Source of the DNA: Klebsormidium nitens
Lineage: Eukaryota > Streptophyta > Klebsormidiophyceae > Klebsormidiales > Klebsormidiaceae
Reading direction: 5' to 3'
Length of the DNA stretch: 64,000 nt
Assembly: GCA_000708835.1 (NCBI GenBank)
Contig: DF237061.1
Coordinates: 124,001 to 188,000, forward strand
Position 1 is the stretch's first letter; each line of letters starts with the position of its first letter. The notes beneath the pieces were generated by a model. It was not told the DNA's origin and made no database searches. It worked only from the letters and a program-made list of their open reading frames with translations. This document shows, in pieces, positions 1 through 11,200 of the stretch. The translations under genes and the position numbers were made by a program.

Positions 1-105
1 AGCATGTCTTCTTTACAGGTTCGCGACAGGCACTGCGGAGCGAAAGTTGTGTTCAGTAATTTAAAAAGTTTTTGGACGGAGTTCTGATAATTTCTTGATT
101 CCCAG

Positions 106-991
106 GTTCGCGACATGCACCATGCAACCGAGTACATTCTGGAGCGGCCCAAGCCCCTCTCGCTGTACGTTTTCACGGACAAGAAGGACGTGGCGGAGCA
201 CTTCATCCACAACACGTCGTCCGGCTCCATTTGCGTCAACGACACAGTCGTCCAAGTAAGGACCGGTGTCTTGCTTGCTGACGTGGCAGCAGAACTGGAC
301 CCTATCCCCTGACGAAGGGGTTGTTTGCTTTCCGTTTGCTTGCCCCTCCCTGAATATTGAAAATGCTCAACGACAGGAGTTTATAAACCGATTTCGTGGT
401 TGTCCGCCTGTGTTGCTTTCTTCGTACTGGTTCTCCTTATTGCAGCACAGGACGAGTCGCTGACCACATCACCTCGCACAATTCTGGACTGTTGTCTTTG
501 TCGTTTTCAATGTCAAAATTGTTGCGATGACGTATGTATATCTTCTCTTATTCCTTCTCTTGTCCGAGAAGATTATAGTCTCCCGTAGACATCTCAGTCT
601 GGTCGTCCGCCCAAGTGCTTGGTGCTGAGGCGCAGTGATCGAGGTGGCTTCTTTCGAGCACACGACATTTGCCACCCAGTTTCGGTCGTCTTGCGCGTGT
701 CATCTGACTTCCTCACCTAGCATGGGCAACTTCTCCGTTTTGCAGGTTAGCGTGGCCGGACTTCCGTTCGGCGGAGTCGGAGACAGCGGAATGGGTGCAT
801 ATCACGGTAAATACACCTTTGAAACCTTCAGCCACAAGAAGGCGGTCTGCCGGAAGGTTCTCGCCTTCGATGCTGACATCCGGTACCCTCCATACACCCC
901 CAAGAAGCAAAGCATTACTCGGACTCTGATGAGGGGTGATTACTGGGGTGTGCTCCTAGCCGTCCTTGGACTCAGAAAGGTTTGCGATTGA
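106..991 (+). CDS. Aldehyde dehydrogenase, ALDH3 family (C-terminal part; 5' end outside window)
   Basis: Two exons are visible, 106-255 (50 codons) and 746-991 (81 codons plus TGA), joined in phase 0 by a GT-AG intron. The protein would oxidise aldehydes to carboxylates with NAD(P). The first exon carries an RPKPLSLYVFTDKK stretch and ends in NDTVVQ. The second begins VSVAGLPFGGVGDSGMGAYH and continues through FETFSHKKAV to RYPPYTPKK. This matches the end of plant and animal ALDH3 enzymes, where the G-Y/A-H-G and SHKK motifs are diagnostic. After the catalytic domain about 25 residues follow, hydrophobic near the end (YWGVLLAVLGL), which could be a C-terminal membrane anchor as in some ALDH3 members. 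The catalytic cysteine and glutamate lie upstream, outside the window, so activity cannot be judged. An imperfect copy of the first exon start lies at 16-33 (see findings). Confidence 0.9.
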
Positions 992-2539
992 GAACGCTTG
1001 AAAGGACGACCAGGTTACAGTAGTTTGGTTGAGATTGTGTACTTCGACTTAAAGCATACTTGTAAGGGGGTTGTTCAGCAAACGAGGGCGTCTGATACAT
1101 ACGAAGAAGAACACGTCAAGCTTGTGAGAAGAGAGCATGGAAGCGGTCCGTGCTCCATGTACAGTTTCCATTGGGTTAAGTAAATTGCTAGCGGCAGGAA
1201 AATGACGCCGTTTCATACATGAACGGGCAGTGACGAGATTGACAGTGCTTTGAGTAGAAAAGAAATGCACATATAGTACAGCTTAGGTTCGAACACGTTG
1301 ACAGTGAGATGACGAAGGTTGTCTTGGGGTACTGTCAGTCAAGATATGCGCCATTATCTTCCACCGCTTGTTGTGGTCCCAGCACGTGCGTACCAGCTTC
1401 AGGCAGGCAGGCTCAAGATACGGGTGCCCATGCACTAAGCCGGCCAATTTGCGCCCTACACGAACTTCAACGCACCACTCATCATCCACTTATAGCAGTA
1501 TCAGGGTCTTCTTTTATTATCCCCGATTTCTACGTGCTTCAGCGACTCCTTGGATGCAGTCCCTGTGGTTGCGGTCGGGCGGCCCGAGCACCCAGTTTCA
1601 CTTTATGACTTTGCTTGTTTAAGCAGCCTGACGCTCGGTGTACACACGGACACGTTTTGCCCAATCGACTCCCACATTAAGCATTTTGCACCGCGTAGCG
1701 GTCCCGAGTACTTGTAAGTGTAAATCTGCTTCAACCGAGACGGTCCAGGGCACTATAGGCATTGAAGATTGGTAAGTATTATACCTTGAGCAGACTGTTA
1801 ACTTAGCGTGACTGAAGCGTTACTTTTTGTATCAGGATCGGTCCGTGGCATTCGGGGCGTTTGAACCAAGATTAAACTCGAGCAAAAAGCTCCGCATGTC
1901 GGGCCGATTTGCTGCCGAGGGCGATTTTGGCCGCACCCGGAACTCGGGCAGAGGGCCCGCACGGCAAAATTTAACTGCTACGGCGCCCGAGACATATTTC
2001 CGCGCTATAGCCCGGTAAACCGCCCGCCACCAATTTGCACTGTTAGCGGTCTCGTGACTCTGTAGTAAGACAACACCTAAGTTGCAGGCCTACATATGGA
2101 AACTTTGGTCTAGCTTATAGCTGCTGTCACAAATCCGCGGCCTGCAACTGAATGCTCGAGCCTTCCATGAGAGGGAGGATCGAGGAGCTACAGGGTGAGG
2201 CGGGGGGCTCTACTAAGTGCAACAGCACACGTGCTCGGATTCGGGCCGGCAATCCATGCTGTACACGTCGACTAGGATGCATGAGAGACAACAAGCTGTG
2301 CGCAGTGGCTTTCCCATCCAAGCCCTTGCCACAGCCAGTCAACGGATCGTTGTGGATAACCGTTTTAGCATTACCGACATAAGTATTGATAGTCTGCTGG
2401 ACCATGCTGACCATGTCGAGATGCTCTTGGGAGTGGCCTGGAATGTAGCTTTTCTCAATTGTTGAATAAATTGGATGTATATACCGTGCAAGAAGCATGC
2501 ATGCAATGAGCCTAGCCAAATGCAGGTTTCAAGCACAAG
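992..2539. other. Intergenic, ALDH to GLR-like gene (tail to tail)
   Basis: I see no supported gene here. Short ORFs have no recognisable motif or splice context. The stretch holds the 3' flanks of the convergent ALDH (+) and GLR-like (-) genes, with a modestly GC-rich patch around 1890-2030. Confidence 0.5.
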
Positions 2540-5500
2540 CTATATTACAAAGGTTGCATCGTCGGAATCGGGTCTAGCAGCTTTTGCATGCAACTGGTGT
2601 TGCCTAGCCTCTCTGTCGACTACCTCAACAGCAAGTCGGGCTAACCGTTCGACCTTCGTCTCTTGAGAATCAGCAGAAGGGGCTGCACGGCCTTTTCCCA
2701 GAAAGGGCTTTCTCTTTGACAAACTTTTTACCTGTGAGAAGGCCCTCACAAGATCAAACCTCTTCTTTCTACGCCTGAAGGCAGCCCTGAGAGCGGCAAG
2801 ATTCTCAGCCAGCCTTGGATGCCGCGAAAGCACTACAAGGGCAGACTTTTCAAACGCCACCCACAGGGATGAAATCAAGATAATATGGAGTAGAACGAGG
2901 TAGAGTCCGCTGAAATCGTCTAGGGACAACGCCCCAGCTTCATCCTCCTGCAGCCAATAAAGAAGCTGCACCTTTATGGAAGTGCCAACATTTGTGGACC
3001 TTCATCAGAGACTTGGGACAAACTATTGAGATCGACTGTGCCTTGCTTTGCTCACAAGTGGAGGCACGATGGTCACATTGATTGGGTTGTTATGCAAACG
3101 TGTCGGCTGCTACAATGAAGGACGTCAATAAAGGTTGGAGCTTGAACTCAGAAGCGATGAACAACGTGCAAGGGCATGACATGAGACTCGCACATGTCCT
3201 GGACTACATGACTTGAAGACGCACCTGCCCCAATATGGATGCGCATTGACTGCTATTGTAGATCCACTTGTTGTTCAACGTGTCTAAATAGCCGTTCGCT
3301 TTGAGACGTTCCATCGCTGTATTTATTGGTTTCGTGTACGAAGAATTTTTCTGCACCAAATCACGAATCTTTGTAAGATAAATCTTGCAAACGTTGGCAG
3401 AAGAAGCATACTAGACTAGCAAGGGTATCCTGTGATTTAGACACGCTACTTTCTTGTTTCTAGATTAGCCAAAAACAACGGGTGGAATTTGAAGTGGTCA
3501 AGTCCAATCACCACCTAAAGATACGTGAAGACATAAGGCCTGAGTTCGTCTGACTTACTTGCAAGCCCATGACAAGCACGGCAGGCCCGAACGGGGTACC
3601 AACAACTTCCAAATCACAAGGCTTTAATCCTGCGAAGTAGATAAGTGATGGCAACTCTGTGATGTATGCGATAACGCGTCCTGAGCGAACGGCCTCCACA
3701 CCGCCTATCGTTGCGTTTGCCGTCTGTAGACGAAGACAGGGAAAAAATGAAAAGAAAGGCAGCATCTGATTGATAGGTTGGAAGGCTGTTGTCAGACGCG
3801 GCAGACACTTGTAGAGCAGGTCACGAGTGAGTTGAGCAGTTGAGCAGGCCGGCTCGTTGGAAAGGTAACACAAGCAACAGACTGCCAATTGGGCGTCATG
3901 TAAGACACGGTCATCATAAGCGAAATCATTGGTGCTAGCTGTTTCATGAAAAGACTTTCAGCCTGAAGGACTCCGTACATGTCTAACCGAGTCAAGCTGA
4001 GGTCACTCGAAGAGGGCCTTAGTACCTCAACTTCTTTATGGGAGCCTTAGCAACATTTAAGAGGTTCGAGGGGCCAGAGAAATGAACGAACCATAGTGTT
4101 TACCTTTAGTTGAGGCTGAAGAGTGAGGATCTGTGCGTCAGTGCTTTGTGTCATGTATGTGTAGTAGCCTCCCCCGGAATTCACTGCGAAACTCTCATTA
4201 CTCCTGAGGATATCTTGCAAACTAGTAACGGTTGGGATGAGCTGATTGGCTGTCAGCACAGAGGTGAAGTTTGCCTGCAAGCAAAGGACACGGAGGCAGT
4301 ATTGAACATGTCATCAATCTCCACCAGTTGTGTTCCATCGTCTTAGAGAATTAGCAGGCCACAGCAATAAATCAGAAGTGCAAAACGGTGGTGAGGGGGA
4401 GGATTCCCGTTTTAAAAGATAAGCTGTAGAAATAGATGATGACAAGCTCACGAGAGCCTTTACGACCTCACCGTGTATGCAGAGATCAAGATGATCATGA
4501 AGAAGTAGAACCCAGCACTTGAGATGCGGATGGACCAAGATCGGCTTCGGGGCATGGGGGCGTTCTGATTGAGGGTCTGCAAGAAGCAAGCAAGCGGAAT
4601 CTCGTGAGGCCAAATGAATACATATGAACTCTCGGCCTATTGGCTTGTACAGTAGTGTACACTGCCTACGGAGTTGCCAAGAGACAAGGAATCCTATAAA
4701 AAGGAGGTGTTTGGAAGACTTGGAGCCTCCGAAGATGCTGTTCTGGTGCAAGTTTCAGCCTCCTAAGGCCCTATTTGGTGTCCCCACAGTCTTCCAGAAG
4801 AACATGCTTTCTATGCTTTTACACCATCAGCTACTCAACTGACTGGAGCCCTCAAAACTTATCTTTGCATTTCCAGACTCATTGCCACTCAATGCTTCTA
4901 ATCTGCGCGGAGAACTCAAAATGCGCCTCTGCTCACTCACCATAAGAACGTCCACTAGGTATGACTTGGAGGCTGCATACAAAAGCAGGAGTATCAAGGA
5001 TCTGCCAACCTTTGTCAGGTTGCGTAACAAAGTGCTAGAGGTGTTCAGTTTCTGAATTGCAACAGGCGACATCAAGAGTTAGGCCCTTGTCCGAGCGGCG
5101 TTGGTAGGCCATCACTCAAGGTCTGCATGCAACCAAGTCTGCAAGCTAGATCTAGTTGAAGCTGTACGACCACGGCAACTCAGTTGGTACAGTTGCTCAA
5201 GGTGAAGATACTCACTATCCTGTAGCACATAGCGCTGTTCCTCCGCTTGCGTCCTCATGTTCCGGATCCGCACAACTTTGTAGTTCCCAAGAGGGGACAT
5301 CCAGCTCAAGATATTTAACACCAAAGCAAAGCCAATCACTGTGCAACCCGCAAGAACCCACAAGGAAGGTGCGAAGGGCTTGGTAAAGACTGAGGCAGCG
5401 TCTGATGCAATCTGCACAAGTAAAATTATCAATTCCTCAGCTGGGAGTGCTGAAAGGAGGGGGAAGGGGCAGCAAGGGGCAGGCCCCCTACAGCGGCAAA

Positions 5501-6534
5501 GCAAAGGATAAGGAGAATCGCCCCAAGCAAGCTAGGTCAGATTGGATGGCTTGACAGACGCAGGCAGCTTACTCAGCAAGTCAAATGCAGCGCGTCCCAT
5601 CAACCAACAATATGCTGGTTACCTTCTTTCCAACACCTCATGATGAGTGCTAAGACTTGCAGTGCGCTTGTTACTGCAGAGCTTTCAAGGAGAGTCCGTA
5701 CCGGCCTCTTGATCAGGATGGCAAGCCCTCGCCCATCGAAGGGGAAAGTAAAGTCCATGAAAGGAAGCCTTTCCCAACTCTGACTGAAAGGGAAAGCAGC
5801 GATGTCTGCACGACCATAAATCATCTCCCCCGCTACACCTGGCAGGAGATACACAGGGAAAGATTGGTCAGAAAGTGGCAGTGCAAGAGCAGCGCAGTTC
5901 CTGAGGGTGCAAAAGAGGCAGCTCCATGTGGAAGCGCAGGCCTATTCAAAACCCTCTCTGTGATGATGGAGAGGAAGACTACTTCGGCGTGCACAGATCA
6001 ACACCCAAGAGCTCCATCCCTGAGTGCAGACTGAAGGATGACCACTAGAGGGTGGTTATGGATGCAACCTAAAGTAATAGGGTCCGCTTATAGCAACACA
6101 GCCATTGAGCGGGGTAGAGCATAACGCTGCCCCCCAAACAAGCTGACAGGTTAGATGATCCGCTCATCCCAAATGGTTCCAGCATCTGTTTAAAGGACCG
6201 TGTGATCAGTCAGGTCACACACCCAGCGGCCTTTCTCAATTCCCGTCTGGTTGCAGGGTCAGCCTCCAGCAGCAACAGCATGTGCATTCTGCCATGCTGC
6301 AACCGCACGCTGACACTCACCTGTCCAAGTCCCATTCTGGAGGACGCCTCCGGTGTTGCTTGGCGACTTGTGGAACTTCAATGTTGCATTAAGCCCAGCC
6401 AAAGCGAGCACAACAGGCAGGAGATCTACCAGCAGACCAGACCAGCCATAGGGAGAGGAGGAGTTGGAGTAGATGAATGGGGGCCGGTCCGCAGCTACAA
6501 CCCGCAAAATCGTCGCATTATAGGGCGCTGCCAT
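2540..6534 (-). CDS. Ionotropic glutamate-receptor-like protein (GLR-like), copy 1, keeps ligand-site Arg
   Basis: Nine exons on the minus strand join with continuous phase: 6534-6321, 5838-5702, 5411-5216, 4972-4941 (32 nt), 4576-4472, 4274-4104, 3723-3559, 3350-3225, 2947-2540; 517 aa from the first ATG. The N-terminal half is ligand-binding lobe S1 (DRPPFIYS, NGTWTG, GRADIAAFPF, MDFTFPF). Exon 3 holds membrane helix M1 (about residues 133-152). The 32-nt exon and exon 5 cover the pore region and M3, which reads SAYT-ANFTSVLTAN across the 4472/4274 junction, the degenerate form of the family SYTANLAAF signature. Exons 6-8 form lobe S2 and exon 9 holds M4 (LYLVLLHIILISSLWVAF) plus a basic tail. 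The Arg that binds the ligand carboxylate in the family is present (codon 5768-5770, in SWERLPFMDF). There is no amino-terminal domain. An in-frame extension to about 6606 with a possible acceptor suggests an upstream exon, perhaps a signal peptide. The acceptor of the last exon could also be 18 nt further upstream. Confidence 0.85.
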
Positions 6535-8288
6535 ATTGGGCTTTGCAGAAGTCGTTTGCTGTAGACTTTCAGGCCTAGCTGCGTGTTTTTCAGTGAGTGG
6601 AAGCTGCAGGAGTACAGGCAAAGAAGGTTTTCACGCAAGCAGCCCCACAGCTATGTCCAGTGGAGTTGCGAGCTCTCTTTGCAGGTGGAATGGCTAACAT
6701 TATTTCAGCTTGTAGATCAGGCGGTTGTGCTGTTCATTGATTGCATTGCGGCTGGAAAGGGTAATAGCGTCGTGAGGGTCAATAGGCGGCGGAATAAGCA
6801 CAGCTAGCTGCACAAAAGGGTCATGAGGTTCGCCCGTTTTGGGCTCCTACAGTCTGGGGCGTGCCTGAGTCTCTTCCAAGTAATATAGTACTAGTAGGCG
6901 AGGAGGAAAGGAGGCCCTGACTCCTATATTAGCCTGATCAGCCAGCTAGGAGCTAGGCTGTGATTCTGATCTGCTGCTGCTGGCCCAGCCTGCCCAGGCG
7001 GCCCAGCCTGAGGGGCTTCTGAACTTCAAGTTCAATGAAGGCTGCAGGGGACAGCGCCCCAAGGGCTGAATCCTGATGTCAACAATGAAGTGGGATGCGG
7101 TGGCAAGAACGTTGGAACTGGAAGCGACATTCTGACGTCATTGGGATCCCCGCGCCGGATCCTTATACCGTATATCCGTAGTCAGTGGCACGATTTTTTC
7201 ACGCCAAAAATAATTATATTTGAAATGTTGCCAAATTATTGGAGCTGAAAGTTGCCTGGCTTTGTTATTCTCTTTAATAACAGGAGGTTTGACCAGGGCC
7301 CAGGGGTTTAATAAGAGAGTTGTATGAAATCAGAAGAGAGAAATAATAATTGTTGAAAACGAGGTGGTGTGAAAACGCCGCGCCACTACATTGTCACGTT
7401 CCGTCGAAAGCGGCTCGCCAGCTGCTTGTGTAAGCCTGAGCCGAACGGCCAGCAGCCCGGGCCCCGGCCGGTTTTCGCGCCCACTCAGCGTACCTGCCGG
7501 TCTCTCACGGTCGGGCAGCCTGCTGACGAGTCACGAAAGTGACGTCTCAAATGTTGATTCGTTGTACCGTACTTGAAGAAATTAATTCAGGCAATGATGA
7601 ATGAAGCAGGGGTTCACCGTTCTGGGAGACTGGGCCCCAAGACTTGCCACCCAACTTTCACCGGTGCCGGCTGTCTACCGGCTGGCCACACAGGCTACCG
7701 GCGCCCGGCCGCACCGGGCGCCGGTTTTGCCTAGGCGCCCAGCATTTTTTGCCGGCTGTCCAGCCGGTGGGGTCCCTTCGGCACCGGTGCATCTGTCATT
7801 TCTGCCGGCCAGGTCCAGCACACCGGTTCGTGGCGACTTTGAAGTCGATCCTGTAAGTCGTAGGCTGTGACCGTGTATGGCGTCACACTGACGTGTCTGG
7901 TTCTTTACGATATCCTTGGCAGGACGCAGAACAGCCAGCCTGCTGCCACCTCCGCAAGAACTCAAAAGCACGCAAGCGACGCTGAGCGACACAGTGGGGC
8001 GACGCCAGCTTCAACGGAGGTCCGGCCTCTCCAGAGTCCAGACTCCAAAGAGATTTTGCAGCAACGTCTCTGCTGCGCTACAGTCACAGCGTATGTATCC
8101 TACAGGTACAGCCAGCTTATGTCAGAAGGCTGCACGGCAGGAGGGGACGGCATGCAGAGGAATGAACTAAGGAAGCAGATCAGACACCAGAGTCGATCAA
8201 GATAGTTGGAGATTGACGCAAAGTGAATCAATATTGAATAGGGTCCAGCTGGTGATCGTCTGCTGTGTCAAACACTCGCTAGTGTGGT
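6535..8288. promoter_or_regulatory. Shared divergent intergenic region of the two GLR-like genes
   Basis: About 1.75 kb lies between the first ATGs of two head-to-head GLR-like genes. Both promoters and any 5' UTR or signal-peptide exons must lie here. It contains a GC-rich block at 7390-7560, a hAT-MITE relic at 7638-7841, and AT-rich sequence at 7195-7350. I could not identify a convincing TATA box for either side. Short ORFs in the GC-rich part are explained by base composition. Confidence 0.45.
7638..7841. mobile_element. Degraded relative of the 36.7-kb hAT-type MITE
   Basis: The block shares its start (TTGCCACC then AACTTT, CCGG-rich core, TCTACCGGC) and its end (CTTCGGCACCGGT, then CCGGC-AGGTCCA, then CACCGGTTCGTGGC) with the element at 36747-37018, in the same order and similar spacing. 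The outermost bases have diverged, and I see no target-site duplication, so this looks like an old copy. The middle is full of CCGGC/ACCGG units, as in the better-kept copy. Confidence 0.65.
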
Positions 8289-11200
8289 ATGGCGACAAAT
8301 GTCAGACTCGTGACAGCCCATCGGCCCCCCTTCGTGTTCAAAAGTAGTAACCCAGCTGGCGTCAAGTGGTTTGGAATGCTTGTGGAGCTGGTTCCATTGC
8401 TCTTCCAGTATGCCAACCTGACCGTGACTCCCCGTTATTACGAGTCGCCGCTGCCTATTGCTGGGGACCTTCTACCAAACGGCACTTGGAATGGTGAGAG
8501 GGGCTTTCTTTGGAGAAAGTGGGTTCAGACAAGGATTGTGATGGACCCGAGTGTTATTTGAAACCAGTCTTCTGACTTCAACTTGTTTTCCTCTTGTTGA
8601 ACAGAACACTCTATAGACTAGACTAGCCATTGTTGGTCTCTTCTCTCCACTTGCTTTTGGGCCTTGCGTCTAGGACCTACAAAGGATCAGGTTCACGAGG
8701 TCCAGCCAGGATCGTGGCAGAAGGGACACTGATCCCAAATGAATTGAGGTTAGGAAGAAAGCAGTCAGTAGCTGACAAAAGCTGCAATCAGAAGCTTGGA
8801 ATACTAGCGACCGCTCCACGGAAGACCTGAAGTTACAGCTCAGGACACCCTCCATATAAGCGAGCAGACTGAGCTGGGGCAGATGTAGTACTGTGCTTGA
8901 ATGGTGGAGTAGGATCCTAGATAAAGATGAGTAGATGAGGAGGAGACTTTAGGGCAAGCAGGTAGCATCATTCGCTGATTTGAAGAAATGCGTCTTCAGC
9001 TTGCTGCCAAGTGGGACCCGTACCGGACGCTTTCTTTTCTTTTGCAAGTGTGGGAAGGAGCACAACTGATTGTCATGATTTCCTTCAAGCTGCTGAGACT
9101 GAACATCTGATTGGGTTTGCTCTAAGCGGCTCGCGCTAGACTACACAAGATCTTCGCGTGCTTCTTTGAAGGCTTACATTCGTCTCACACTCAAAATTTG
9201 GCTGCAGGAGTAACTGGGGAGCTGCTTGCTGGGCGGGCGGACATTGCAGTGTTTCCAATAGCCAGGGGCGTTGGTCCCTCCTCAGTCATTGACCTCACTT
9301 ATACTTACGATGAACTCGGACTACAAATGCTCGTCAAGCAAGAGGTGAGCAACATATTTGATGTAAGCAGTTTCCATGCGGTATTCCTTTGGCCCAAGCA
9401 TCATCCAATAAGTAACATTCCCGCTGTAGCTCATATAGCATCACATCTACCACAACGAGACAAAAAGAAGGACGTTGATGGTTGAGGCAGGCAGTCATAA
9501 ATTATCTGTACAAACTAACAGTATCTTTTCCTGATGAATCGATGTTTTGTGCCTGTAAGCCTTTTCCATTTTGACATGCCTTAGTACCGGCGGGCACGCA
9601 TCTGCTTACAGATTGCATGAATCTTGAGTCTTCATCATATCAGAAGGGTTTTCTGGCCCTCTCATCGCTTCTTCGCTTCTCTCCTCCGATGCAGCTCACA
9701 AGTGCTGCCAGCTCGAGCCTCTTCCTGGCCCCTTTTACGACCAGCCTTTGGTTGGTCCTTGTGGCCACCGTCGTTGGAATGCCTGTTCTCATCCAGATTT
9801 TTGCAAAGCTGTCTCCACTAGGAGCCTTTGAGCTCATCAAGCTACGGAACCTGACTGCTAAAAGCCGTACGCAAGAATTCAAAGTGGTGTGCGGTAAGAC
9901 GGTACTTTTACAAGCCTCCGACATCTATCATTCAGCAAAAGGCAGAACCCAAGTGATGATCTTCTCTGCCTTGATTTGCTTGTGTACTGTTGGCGATTCA
10001 GTTCCCACAGAAAACAATCTGATTGTCGGAAGATGGTCAAGCTTTTTCTTGACTTGGAAGCTGCTGTGTGTTGTAGAATCCCCTTCAAGGCAGAGCGAAA
10101 AGATTGCATTTTGTGCCCTTGGAGGACGCCATCTCATGTTGTATCATTACTGACCCGTATCTGTTATTGCTGAGTTCAGAGAATGACTCCTATTTTATGG
10201 ATATCCTCCAGGTAAGTCTCAGTCGCTCAGCCTTTCCAAAAAGACTGTGACGGACAAAGCGATTCTGGCAGATCACCCTGCTCCGCATAGAAGTGAACGT
10301 GCAGGACGTAGCAGAAAAAAGCCAGGAAGCGTCCTGTCGAAAGAGGATCCAGCAAGTCAAGGAACGACATTGGCAGTTGGTTCATCGGGTGAGGCACTTG
10401 TGAGGTATGTGGATCGATGAGGAGCAATGGAAATGTGTGTCTGGCTTTGAGTCGAAGCAGAGTCACAAACGTCCGAGTCCTGATCTTGCAGGCTGCCACG
10501 TCTTCCAATGTCGAAGGCCCCACGGCCAAAAGCTGGGCAGTCAGACTGCCCATTCTGTACTTCTACTTTTTCATGGTCGTCGTGGGTGCAGCTTACACCG
10601 TAAGTTGGTTATGAAGGAAATGTTGGAATAGCAACATCCTTCTTTGCGATCGACAAGCATTTCAGTGCCCTTACGATGTCCCCAACTAGAAGTCTCACAG
10701 CCGTATAGCGATTGTAGGATGTTACGTGCAGAAGATCAGAGCTTCGTTTGCTGGCTGAAAACTTGTTGCTAACAGGCGGGCCCGTGCCCAACATATGCTT
10801 CGCATGCTTTGATCCATTGTCCTGCCTCCGAACGCTTGCATAGGACACACCTTAACTCGGAACGTCGTTCTTGCAGGCGAGCTTCGCGTCGTTTCTCACG
10901 GTCAACAACTTCTCATCAAAAGTCAACAGCCTGGAACAGCTGGCCAGAGATCCCACTCTCAAGTATGTCATCGAGGACAATGGTGCCACCCTCGCTTACT
11001 TCCAAGACAGCATCGACCCCATCATCCAACAGCTTCGACCACGCCTTCAGGTATGCTATTGCGATGGTTTGCTCCACCACCCTTCATATGAGTTGAAGGT
11101 TGGATAACTCAGCCTCAAGGCTGTCCTTCTAATTAACCTTTTGGATATCCTTCTCTCAGAGGCTGCTTTGGTATAGATTGGTATGCTCGTAGAGCATTAT

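Noticed and set aside
7638-7841. Target-site duplication around the older MITE relative
   Set aside because: The bases flanking the inferred ends (left ...GGGCC, right AAGTCG...) do not match, so I do not claim one.
7601-7992. Overlapping ORFs on both strands in the CCGG-rich block
   Set aside because: They arise from the GC-rich MITE relic, and all frames are open because of composition.
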